Shown: one piece after another, positions 1 through 5,987 of the stretch
Layout: each line of letters begins with the position of its first letter
Numbering within the stretch: position 1 is the stretch's first letter
Origin: an archaeon
GTDB taxonomy: Archaea; Aenigmatarchaeota; Aenigmatarchaeia; CG10238-14; SCSR01
Direction of reading: 5' to 3'
DNA length: 7,822 nt
NCBI GenBank assembly: GCA_004297575.1
Contig: SCSR01000033.1
Coordinates: 1-7,822, forward strand
Made by a program: the position numbers and the translations under genes
The notes under the pieces: model-generated
Databases searched by the model: none
Seen by the model: only the letters and a program-made list of their open reading frames with translations
Told to the model about the DNA's origin: nothing

Positions 1-31
1 GGTTAATGAGAGATTGGTCGAACAATGCCAT
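1..31 (-). CDS. Possible 5' end of a further leftward gene (partial)
   Basis: An ATG on the minus strand at 31-29 lies 4 nt beyond the stop codon (38-36) of the upstream leftward membrane-protein gene and stays open to the window edge, giving about ten residues (MALFDQSLIN). The tight spacing fits a co-transcribed downstream gene. No Shine-Dalgarno is visible between the stop and this ATG. Ten open codons are weak evidence, and no family can be assigned. Confidence 0.3.
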   Translation of the reverse strand, partial: MALFDQSLIN

Positions 32-35
32 AAAA

Positions 36-593
36 TCAGCTTACACAAGTAGATGTGAAATAGCTTGTTATCTGCCCGAACTGGCTCCATATTAACGGCG
101 CAAGAAATGCAAGTATGATTATCGCAAAGATTACCCATATCCAACCTTTAGCAGTAGATTTGCCTACAGACCCGACAAAAATTATTATCAGAATAATGAG
201 GCCTATCTGCATCCAAAAGACAGTCTGCATCAAGGCACTGCCGATACTTGCAGTATGCAAGAACAAGAGTCCTATAACTATACCGACAACGGCAGCTATT
301 CTTAATTCTGTAGGGGACGGAGTACCTTCACCACCGTGAATATACTTCATGACATAATAAAATGCGAAAAAGAATAATGCTGTTAGCAATGCAAGCGGGA
401 ATAACTTACCTATCGCCATGCACTCCATGCAAGATTGGCTGCCAAAATCAGAATAACATGAGGAAGGCAACTGACCTAAGAAAGCTGTCATTACACTCCT
501 GAGCATATCAGTGTTATCTTGCGCAAGTACTGGTGGAGAAATCAGCGTAGATAATATGAGCAACGGCGCAAAAATCTTGAAAATCCTATTCAT
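36..593 (-). CDS. Secreted-N-terminus, four-helix membrane protein of unknown function
   Basis: The 185-residue product starts with a cleavable-looking signal peptide: basic MNRIFK, a hydrophobic core, then a V-L-A cleavage site at about residue 24. Four hydrophobic helices follow at roughly 63-85, 97-116, 123-143 and 149-170. The loops at 86-96 and 144-149 carry K/R, so the positive-inside rule puts them in the cytoplasm and places both the segment 25-62 and the tail 171-185 outside. Cysteines are confined to these two outer segments (C46, C55, C58 and C183), which would allow disulfides tying the tail to the N-terminal region. I do not recognise the family. It is too helical for a pilin and lacks a class III signal. 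It lies 46 nt beyond the 275-aa gene and probably has its own promoter (TATA candidate 631-624, short leader). Being a real gene is well supported; a link to the secretion machine on the right is only positional. Confidence 0.85.
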   Translation of the reverse strand: MNRIFKIFAPLLILSTLISPPVLAQDNTDMLRSVMTAFLGQLPSSCYSDFGSQSCMECMAIGKLFPLALLTALFFFAFYYVMKYIHGGEGTPSPTELRIAAVVGIVIGLLFLHTASIGSALMQTVFWMQIGLIILIIIFVGSVGKSTAKGWIWVIFAIIILAFLAPLIWSQFGQITSYFTSTCVS

Positions 594-623
594 TAGTATC
601 TTAATTAATTTTATCGAGGAGCG

Positions 624-631
624 AATTTATA
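624..631 (-). promoter_or_regulatory. TATA-box candidate for the four-helix membrane protein
   Basis: Minus-strand TATAAATT lies 9 nt past the stop codon of the preceding gene. Its first base is 38 nt upstream of the ATG at 593, which would place transcription start near 602 and leave a leader of about 9 nt with no Shine-Dalgarno. A weaker alternative, GATAAAA, begins at 615. The stretch between box and start is very A+T rich and includes the palindrome TTAATTAA (601-608). Confidence 0.5.
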
Positions 632-639
632 CTTGAGTT

Positions 640-1467
640 TTATTCTTTCTTTCCAGGATGCTCTTCCTTACCGTACAGAAGATTGAATAATCCTCTTGGT
701 GCGCCAAAAGCTGCAAATTCACCAGCCTTTTTCAATCTTGGATGGTTTGACCCTTCGCCTTTTGCCTTCTCTTCACCAGCCTTCTCAATATTGCCTATTT
801 GTTTTCTGATATCTTGCAAAGCCTCAGCTACGAGCTTCTGGCGTATAGCTTCAGGATTTGTTACATATCCTCTCCTTGTCCAATAATCTTCTTTTATCTT
901 TCTAGTCGGGTCAAGTGTGTTATTCTTTATCATTCTTGCTAGGATACCAATTGCTCCGTATCTAGCATTCTTATCAGCTGCTTTGAGCGCATCATAAGTG
1001 AGGAAGTCCAATGGCATATTATCCTTAAGTTCTGGGTTTCTAGTCATCTCCAATAGCAAAGCATCCTTGTACTTAAGATTGTATATCATGTGTTCAGGAT
1101 CTTGGTTCAAAGACGTTCTTGAATAAGCCACATAAGGTTCTGCAAATCTTGTTTTATCACCAGCAGTTGGGAAGCCAAGTATGAAGTTCCATAACCTGAA
1201 CCCGCTATATCTGTTATGCACTTCTGGATCATTCAGCAACTCGGAAAAGTCTGATGGAAGGTAAGCAAAGTTCTGTTTCTTCGCCAATTCAACCTTTGAT
1301 AATCCATAAGCACCAATTGCGCCTAGGCCAAGAGCAGTTGCCATAGATGGATCAATATAAGCTGTTGACAATCTTTCGCCATGTCTTCCTATAAAGTAGC
1401 CCCCTACACCACCTACAATCGCCTTCGCAGGTTTGCTCAACTTGCCAATCCTTTCTCTGAAACTCAT
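640..1467 (-). CDS. Basic protein with N-terminal glycine-zipper segments, unknown function
   Basis: The frame can be extended to an ATG at 1500, but I choose the ATG at 1467 (275 residues). A strong TATA box overlaps the first codons of the longer version and sits at leaderless distance from 1467. Residues 1-16 are basic. Residues 16-28 (AIVGGVGGYFIG) and 42-56 are short glycine-rich hydrophobic stretches of the kind that pack as helix pairs in a membrane, though both are short for full spans. Residues 60-225 look mixed alpha-helical, with aromatic and proline-rich portions (for example 86-102, 110-116). The tail from about 225 is charged (KAGEEKAKGEGS) and ends in GKKE. There are no cysteines and no enzyme motif that I can see. 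I do not recognise the family. A peripheral or monotopic membrane protein facing the cytoplasm would fit. It is 74 nt from the coiled-coil gene upstream and has its own promoter. Confidence 0.85.
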   Translation of the reverse strand: MSFRERIGKLSKPAKAIVGGVGGYFIGRHGERLSTAYIDPSMATALGLGAIGAYGLSKVELAKKQNFAYLPSDFSELLNDPEVHNRYSGFRLWNFILGFPTAGDKTRFAEPYVAYSRTSLNQDPEHMIYNLKYKDALLLEMTRNPELKDNMPLDFLTYDALKAADKNARYGAIGILARMIKNNTLDPTRKIKEDYWTRRGYVTNPEAIRQKLVAEALQDIRKQIGNIEKAGEEKAKGEGSNHPRLKKAGEFAAFGAPRGLFNLLYGKEEHPGKKE

Positions 1468-1469
1468 AA

Positions 1470-1486
1470 CCACCACATGCCGGTGG
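1470..1486. repeat. Small inverted repeat between TATA box and start codon
   Basis: Perfect 5-bp arms CCACC (1470-1474) and GGTGG (1482-1486) surround a 7-bp centre. The repeat lies between the TATA box at 1488-1496 and the leaderless start at 1467, where a bound repressor would block initiation. Arms this short can arise by chance, so an operator role is only a suggestion. Confidence 0.3.
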
Positions 1487-1487
1487 C

Positions 1488-1504
1488 TATATAAAAGCAT
1501 TTCT
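1488..1504 (-). promoter_or_regulatory. TATA box with BRE-like element for the 275-aa gene
   Basis: Minus-strand TTTTATATA (1496-1488) is preceded by AGAAATGC (1504-1497), a purine/A-rich stretch in the position of the archaeal B-recognition element. The box is centred 25 nt upstream of the ATG at 1467, so transcription would start on or next to the start codon. This is the best-looking promoter in the window and is what decides the start of the gene. Confidence 0.7.
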
Positions 1505-1541
1505 ATACAGGAAGATATATGTTGTAACTACTGAGAAGTGA

Positions 1542-2237
1542 CTAACCTTCTTTCTTCATCATCTGAACGATATCACTAAGGGAACGCACGCTTTCAATCA
1601 GCGCAGGCAACGTCTCCTTGAACGCCTTTTCCAGGTTTCCCATTCTCATGGATATGTCGCTCAAGTTCTCGTCAAAACCATCAATCTTGCTTAGAATCTG
1701 CTGCTGCCCCCCGCCCTGGCCTTTCGCAATCTGGTCAAGCTTTTCCTGCAATACGTTCACAGTCTTCGCCAAATCCTGGTTCTTCGCTGAAAAGTCCTTC
1801 ATCTTTTCCTCCACATCCTGCACGCGCGACTGCACAACAGCATCTATGTATTCCTCGGACGGATATTGCTGGTAATACTGCTCAGGCAACGACGTCTCTG
1901 GAACCTGCGGCATCTGAGCCTGTTCTGGGACAAGTTGTTCCAATGTCGGAAGCTGTTGTTGCGGTTGTTCTGCCTTCTGCTGGGCTGGTTCTGGAGGATT
2001 GAACTGCTGCGGTACATTCGGCTGCCCACCTGCTCCTACTGCCAGCGCCTGTGTCAGCCCGTTGTCAATCTCTTCAGGTGAAAACCCTTCCCTCCTCAAA
2101 ACATCTATCATCTCAGGCTCTGAAAAACCCCTTCCAGCAAGTTCCCTCACCCTGTCTGTAGGCGAAAAACCTTTGCCATGTACAGCCTCAGCACCTTTTT
2201 TCTTCAAAAACGCTAGGTTCACCATCGGCTCACTCAA
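1542..2237 (-). CDS. Repeat plus coiled-coil accessory protein, unknown function
   Basis: The 231-residue soluble protein has three zones. Residues 23-64 are three back-to-back 14-residue units, each beginning GFS (at 23, 37, 51) followed by an acidic/hydrophobic helix, resembling a small helical-repeat or UBA-like module. Residues 70-128 form a linker very rich in P and Q with several tyrosines. Residues 130-231 are strongly helical with heptad-like spacing, interrupted by a GQGGGQQQ hinge at 173-180, so probably two coiled-coil segments. There is no signal peptide or membrane span. Such a layout suits a cytoplasmic scaffold or adaptor. It is reminiscent of archaellum ArlC/D/E coiled-coil proteins in form, but I see no diagnostic motif. 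The start is TTG at 2237, supported by a TATA box at leaderless distance; the alternative ATG at 2225 would shorten it by four residues and need a leader of about 10 nt. Confidence 0.87.
   Translation of the reverse strand: MSEPMVNLAFLKKKGAEAVHGKGFSPTDRVRELAGRGFSEPEMIDVLRREGFSPEEIDNGLTQALAVGAGGQPNVPQQFNPPEPAQQKAEQPQQQLPTLEQLVPEQAQMPQVPETSLPEQYYQQYPSEEYIDAVVQSRVQDVEEKMKDFSAKNQDLAKTVNVLQEKLDQIAKGQGGGQQQILSKIDGFDENLSDISMRMGNLEKAFKETLPALIESVRSLSDIVQMMKKEG
2046..2171 (-). repeat. Three tandem 14-residue coding repeats (GFS units)
   Basis: Residues 23-36, 37-50 and 51-64 of the 231-aa protein align without gaps: GFSPTDRVRELAGR, GFSEPEMIDVLRRE and GFSPEEIDNGLTQA. Position 1 is always G, 2 F, 3 S, and proline falls at 4 or 5. 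The rest has helix-forming character with hydrophobics at recurring positions. The DNA copies have diverged, so this is an old protein-level duplication and not a recent DNA repeat. Confidence 0.8.
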
Positions 2238-2257
2238 ATAGATTTAGTTGTTCCCAG

Positions 2258-2264
2258 TTATAAA
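2258..2264 (-). promoter_or_regulatory. TATA-box candidate for the 231-aa coiled-coil gene
   Basis: Minus-strand TTTATAA begins one nucleotide past the stop codon (2268-2266) of the upstream 130-aa gene and 27 nt before the TTG at 2237, the same spacing class as the other leftward promoters. It implies the 231-aa gene can be transcribed on its own despite only 28 nt separating it from its upstream neighbour. Confidence 0.6.
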
Positions 2265-2265
2265 C

Positions 2266-2658
2266 CTAAACTTTCCTTTTTTCGAGCTTGTCTGATAGCG
2301 CACGGTCCATTTCTTCCCTTGTGACGAACTTGGCTGTTATAGGATTGACCAAATCGATGAACGACTCGACCTGTTTCAGCTCAGCCTTAGTGGCAGACTT
2401 GTGCAACTCCTTGTCCATCCTTGCGATGCTTGCCTCCATCTGTGTCATCCTGTCTGAAATTGCAGTCAGCTTGTCTGCAATCTTGTTCAAGCCGATCTTC
2501 AAATCCTCAGCCTGCAGCATGACAGAATTTTGCACACCGTTGATATTGTTCTCAATCTTATCTACCCTCTGTTCCAGCATCCTCAACCTCCTCCCGTCCT
2601 CGTTCATCCTCTTCACAAGCTCGCTTGCAAGGACGCGGATATCAGTTGCTTCAGCCAT
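2266..2658 (-). CDS. Small coiled-coil protein, probable machine accessory subunit
   Basis: The 130-residue soluble protein is almost wholly helical. Residues about 10-100 show continuous heptad-like patterning rich in K, E, D, Q, M, I and L with no proline, predicting a long parallel or antiparallel coiled coil. The only proline (P106) marks a break in VNPITAK, followed by a short charged end (FVTREEMDRALSDKLEKRKV). There is no signal peptide, membrane segment or cysteine. It begins only 36 bp from the divergent secretion ATPase and is followed by a second coiled-coil gene, so a role as cytoplasmic partner of the ATPase or platform is a reasonable inference. I cannot place it in a named family. 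The ATG at 2658 lies about 29 nt below a TATA-like element, giving a transcript with almost no leader. Confidence 0.87.
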   Translation of the reverse strand: MAEATDIRVLASELVKRMNEDGRRLRMLEQRVDKIENNINGVQNSVMLQAEDLKIGLNKIADKLTAISDRMTQMEASIARMDKELHKSATKAELKQVESFIDLVNPITAKFVTREEMDRALSDKLEKRKV

Positions 2659-2666
2659 GTAAAGAA

Positions 2667-2676
2667 TTTGTTTATG
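2667..2676 (+). promoter_or_regulatory. TATA-like element for the secretion ATPase operon
   Basis: Plus-strand TTTGTTTATG contains the TTTAT core seen at the leftward promoters, with the core beginning 24 nt before the GTG at 2695. The spacing is a few nucleotides shorter than for the leftward genes, so this is a weaker candidate. It starts 9 nt from the ATG of the divergent coiled-coil gene. Confidence 0.4.
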
Positions 2677-2682
2677 CCAGCA

Positions 2683-2692
2683 GATAAATAAT
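2683..2692 (-). promoter_or_regulatory. TATA-box candidate for the 130-aa coiled-coil gene
   Basis: Minus-strand ATTATTTATC has its TTTAT core beginning 30 nt upstream of the ATG at 2658, implying a leader of only a few nucleotides. It ends 2 bp from the GTG start of the divergent ATPase gene, so TBP/TFB bound here would cover the transcription start of the opposite operon. Confidence 0.5.
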
Positions 2693-2694
2693 AT

Positions 2695-4935
2695 GTGGCA
2701 ATCAAGTACGAACTCATAAACGGCGTGCTCAGGATAGACTGCATGAACTGGGCTATCGCGCCGAGCATAGAGGATTCTGATGCTGCAATGGCTATCGTCA
2801 TCGATAAACTTCTTGAAGCCAAAGATGCCACGCGCATTGTACTAGCAGAGGTAAGGGAGAACGAGTATAATTACGAGCAGACGAAGATGCTCAAGGAGAT
2901 TGCTGCAGCCTACAACAAGATACTGAATGAGAGCAAGCTGCTGAGCGTGAAGAACATCGCATCGCCGAACTGCCAGAAGCATATACCGCAGAGGCTTTCT
3001 GATTTGCAGTTTTTGATTTTGGAAATCCTGAGGAAGGATCCGATAGGCGCGTTTGTACGAATCAATGCAACGATAAACTACATCCAAAGCTCAATGCAAT
3101 TGCTCTCACCTGAAGACAAGATATGTTACCAGCATTACCTTGACAACGCGCTATACCCGATGCAGCGATTGTTAGAAAACACAGAAATGATGCAGATAGC
3201 CAAGCCGAACATTCACAAGTTCAAGTTTGGCGACAGGACTCTGTACAGGTCAATCTTTACCCCGGTCGTCAGGCCGAATTTCATGCTTACAAGATTCATG
3301 ATGTCAACGCCCAAGCTCGCGAAGCTGATGGGCAAGTATGCAATAGGAAATACGAACATAGAAATTTTCAAGGTTGCTGGAAAATCAAGGTATGTCTATC
3401 ATGTGACACCGCAAGAATTCATGCTGTCTGAGGAAAAATACACACTGCTGGATGCGGCAAGGAGATATCTCGAATCACACAGGCCGACTGAAAGCGAGGC
3501 GACAGAACCGCAGAAGGTGAGGGAGACTTTTTTGAACATCGGCCGTGACATGTTGAGGGACCTTTCAAGCAACATGAACATCGCACTGTCAGAAAAGGAA
3601 CTTGGGGAATTGTCGACAATTTTGGCGAGGTATACTGCTGGGTATGGCGTGCTGGAATTGTTATTGGCAGATGAGAACATCCAAGACATTTATATCAATG
3701 CGCCAGTCGGATCTTCACCGATATACATCAACCATTCCGATTATGACGAGTGCGAGACAAACCTCATTCCTACAAAAGAAGATGCAGAGGCATGGGCGAC
3801 AAGATTCAGGTTGAATTCAGGCAGGCCGTTGGACGAGGCGAACCCAGTGCTTGACACTGAACTGACAGTCACAGGCGGCAGGGCGAGGGTTGCTGCTATC
3901 ACGCGTTCCCTCTCCCCAGATGGTCTTGCATATGCGTTCAGGCGACACAGGGAAAAGCCATGGACATTTCCGCTTTTCATGAGGCAGAAATATTTCACGC
4001 CGCTTTACGCAGGGCTGATGAGTTTTGTTGTTGATGGTGGAAGGGCGCTGATGATTGCAGGAGGAAGAGGAAGTGGTAAGACAAGCCTGCTCGGCGCGAT
4101 TATGCTCGAGATTATGAAAAAGTCGAGAATAATTGTGCAGGAAGATACGCCGGAAATCAACGTAGAACTGATGCGACAACTGGGATACAACATCATGGGA
4201 TTGAAATCAAGATCGGTGATAACGCATGTCGAGACGGAACTGCCATCCGACGAGGCGTTGAGGACCGCGCTCAGGCTGGGAGATTCGGTATTGATTGTTG
4301 GCGAGGTAAGAAGCACGGAATCGGTCGCACTTTTCGAGGCGATGAGAATCGGAGCATTGGCGAACGTTGTTGCTGGGACAATCCATGGCGAGTCTGCATA
4401 TGGTGTTTTTGACAGGGTGGTGAACGACCTCGGGGTCAAGCCTACAAGCTTCAAGGCGCTTGACCTGATTACCATATGCAGCATGATGCGGTCTCCTGAC
4501 GGTCTGCACAGGTTCAGGAGAGTGACTGATGTGACAGAAGTTAGGAAGCATTGGAAGGAAGACCCGGCTGAAGAGAACGGTTTCGTGCCATTGATGCAGT
4601 ATTCCGCCAAGGATGATGTTCTCAAGCCGACGGATGTCCTGTTGGACGGCGAGTCGGAAGTGCTGAACGAGATTGCCAAGCGCGTGAGGGACTGGCATGG
4701 GTCATGGGATTTGGTGTGGGACAACATCCTGCTCAGGGCGAAGATAAAGGAGACCATAGTGGAGTATGCAGAAAATCTGAACAGGCCGGGTATACTCGAA
4801 TCGGATTGGTCGACTGAAAGCAACGAGATATTCCACATATTGTCAGATGATGTCAGGCAGGAAGTCGGCGGACTGGATTCCAAAATCATCTACAACAGAT
4901 GGCTGGACTGGTTCAAGCAAAGATTGAAAGCCTAG
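2695..4935 (+). CDS. Type II/IV secretion-type ATPase (FlaI/TadA/VirB11 superfamily)
   Basis: This is a cytoplasmic hexameric ATPase that would drive assembly of a type IV filament or secretion complex. Visible motifs include the N2-type segment YGVLELLLADENIQDIYIN (317-335), arginine-rich linker strands (R396, R398, R404, R416, R417), Walker A GGRGSGKTS (456-464, K462), the Asp box QEDTPE (482-487), Walker B LIVGEVR (533-539, E537) and the His box TIHGES (562-567). All core residues look intact. At 746 residues it is longer than typical archaellum ArlI (about 500-550). The extra length is an approximately 250-residue N-terminal part with VVRPNFMLTRFM (191-202) and MLSEEKYTLLDAARRYL (243-259), which I interpret as an enlarged membrane-docking N1 region. 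An in-frame TAA at 2689 makes the GTG at 2695 the first usable start. There is no Shine-Dalgarno, so the mRNA is probably leaderless. It leads an operon with the anchored surface protein and the platform protein. Archaellum versus pilus versus secretion role cannot be decided here. Confidence 0.95.
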   Translation: MAIKYELINGVLRIDCMNWAIAPSIEDSDAAMAIVIDKLLEAKDATRIVLAEVRENEYNYEQTKMLKEIAAAYNKILNESKLLSVKNIASPNCQKHIPQRLSDLQFLILEILRKDPIGAFVRINATINYIQSSMQLLSPEDKICYQHYLDNALYPMQRLLENTEMMQIAKPNIHKFKFGDRTLYRSIFTPVVRPNFMLTRFMMSTPKLAKLMGKYAIGNTNIEIFKVAGKSRYVYHVTPQEFMLSEEKYTLLDAARRYLESHRPTESEATEPQKVRETFLNIGRDMLRDLSSNMNIALSEKELGELSTILARYTAGYGVLELLLADENIQDIYINAPVGSSPIYINHSDYDECETNLIPTKEDAEAWATRFRLNSGRPLDEANPVLDTELTVTGGRARVAAITRSLSPDGLAYAFRRHREKPWTFPLFMRQKYFTPLYAGLMSFVVDGGRALMIAGGRGSGKTSLLGAIMLEIMKKSRIIVQEDTPEINVELMRQLGYNIMGLKSRSVITHVETELPSDEALRTALRLGDSVLIVGEVRSTESVALFEAMRIGALANVVAGTIHGESAYGVFDRVVNDLGVKPTSFKALDLITICSMMRSPDGLHRFRRVTDVTEVRKHWKEDPAEENGFVPLMQYSAKDDVLKPTDVLLDGESEVLNEIAKRVRDWHGSWDLVWDNILLRAKIKETIVEYAENLNRPGILESDWSTESNEIFHILSDDVRQEVGGLDSKIIYNRWLDWFKQRLKA

Positions 4936-4951
4936 TTTACAAATAATTATT

Positions 4952-5977
4952 ATGGCAAAAGGTCAGATGACAATACTCGCGCTGGTAGTTGTTATAATCG
5001 GGGCGGTCATTTATTTCGCATGGCCGATGCTGCAGAACCTTCCTGCAGGCGGAGTATTGAATGTCGGCGATATACAGACGAACAATAACATAGTGACGCT
5101 CGAAAGCTATTCAGCCAGCAGCGTAAAGATGTATCCTGACGAGCAGACTACGGTCTCATTCCTTATTCAGAACAATGGCGACCATCCCACAGAGCCTGTT
5201 GTTAACTTTTATGACCTGGGCGGTATGAGGAAGATGGAACTTTCCTGCGGGTTCGGCACTATGTCACAAGATACAAAATGCTCGTTTGATGGTGACAATA
5301 AGCTGATGCCGTTTGCTGCAAAGAGGATATCGCTAACATTGCAGGCGCCTGACATAGCCTCGCTAACAACCTTCAAGCTTTCATATTCGGTAAGTTACTC
5401 GTACAGTGGAACCAGATCTGCTGTAATCCCAGTTGTAGACGGCATAACTAGAACAAAGCCGTTGGGAAAATTCTCTGAAAGCAAGTCGTCATACAGCCCA
5501 GATACAAATATGCCCTCATATGGACCAGTGCAGTTATCATACAAGCCTCCAGTAGGTGGCACGATGAAGATAGGGAGCCAAGTAACCAACGAGTATTGGG
5601 GAGTCAATAACCAACCGTTCAGGCTGGAGCTCAGCTTGGCGCATGTCGGGACAGTAGAAGGTTCACAGCCTGTCAGGTTAAGGAGTATATCACTCACAGC
5701 ATCAAACAACCTTGTAGCAACGCCGGGGGTATCAAACAGTTTTTGTCCGATTAATAATAATGTCAACGATAGGCTGAAAGCTGAAAAAGACCTTGTCGTC
5801 GGGCCGAGGAGCGTACCAGATATCACATCCAAACCTACCACACTCAGCTGCCAGTTTATACCTAATATCGGCAATGCGCCTGAATCGAATGTAGAGGTGA
5901 AGACGGTGTTCGAGTATGATTATATCTTCCAACGCAGTGAGACATTCACAGTCCAGCCTTTCGAACAGAAACGCTAA
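4952..5977 (+). CDS. Surface protein with prepilin-like N-terminus and beta-rich ectodomain
   Basis: The 341-residue product begins MAKGQMTILALVVVIIGAVI: a short basic stretch, a K-G/Q junction and an 18-residue hydrophobic helix (7-24). This is the shape of an archaeal class III signal, with presumed cleavage after G4 leaving Q as residue +1, though the +5 glutamate common in pilins is L here. It might instead be an uncleaved N-terminal anchor. The rest is outside the cell and beta-rich. About 45-165 alternates polar/hydrophobic strands (SVKMYPDEQTTVSFLIQNNG) like Ig/CARDB-type adhesive folds, and about 190-341 looks like a second such domain. Four cysteines, C99/C110 and C265/C300, could form one disulfide per domain. 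It lies 16 nt after the ATPase and 10 nt before the platform gene, without Shine-Dalgarno or TATA box, so it is probably co-transcribed. A large pilin-like subunit, an ArlF/G-like stator partner or a pilus-associated adhesin are the options. Confidence 0.88.
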   Translation: MAKGQMTILALVVVIIGAVIYFAWPMLQNLPAGGVLNVGDIQTNNNIVTLESYSASSVKMYPDEQTTVSFLIQNNGDHPTEPVVNFYDLGGMRKMELSCGFGTMSQDTKCSFDGDNKLMPFAAKRISLTLQAPDIASLTTFKLSYSVSYSYSGTRSAVIPVVDGITRTKPLGKFSESKSSYSPDTNMPSYGPVQLSYKPPVGGTMKIGSQVTNEYWGVNNQPFRLELSLAHVGTVEGSQPVRLRSISLTASNNLVATPGVSNSFCPINNNVNDRLKAEKDLVVGPRSVPDITSKPTTLSCQFIPNIGNAPESNVEVKTVFEYDYIFQRSETFTVQPFEQKR

Positions 5978-5987
5978 GTATACAGGA

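Noticed and set aside
601..608. TTAATTAA palindrome as a regulatory site
   Set aside because: It sits in an A+T-rich stretch where such a palindrome is expected by chance, and there is no second copy at the other promoters.
1468..1500. N-terminal extension of the 275-aa protein to an ATG at 1500
   Set aside because: The added codons coincide with a strong TATA box and the inverted repeat, and the distance to the ATG at 1467 is right for a leaderless start.
2266..2658. Assigning the coiled-coil gene to archaellum ArlC/D/E
   Set aside because: Similarity is only in overall coiled-coil character and position near an ATPase; no diagnostic ArlD/E sequence motif could be seen, so no symbol was given.
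4005..4889. Long open frame (294 codons) on the minus strand
   Set aside because: It lies wholly inside the ATPase gene, opposite the Walker A/B and His-box region whose protein motifs are clearly conserved. Its translation is S/L/T-rich low-information sequence of the kind produced by reading codon-biased genes backwards.
5395..5874. Minus-strand open frame inside the surface-protein gene
   Set aside because: It is fully overlapped by a gene with a coherent signal/anchor and ectodomain, has no promoter-like element of its own, and gives no recognisable protein.
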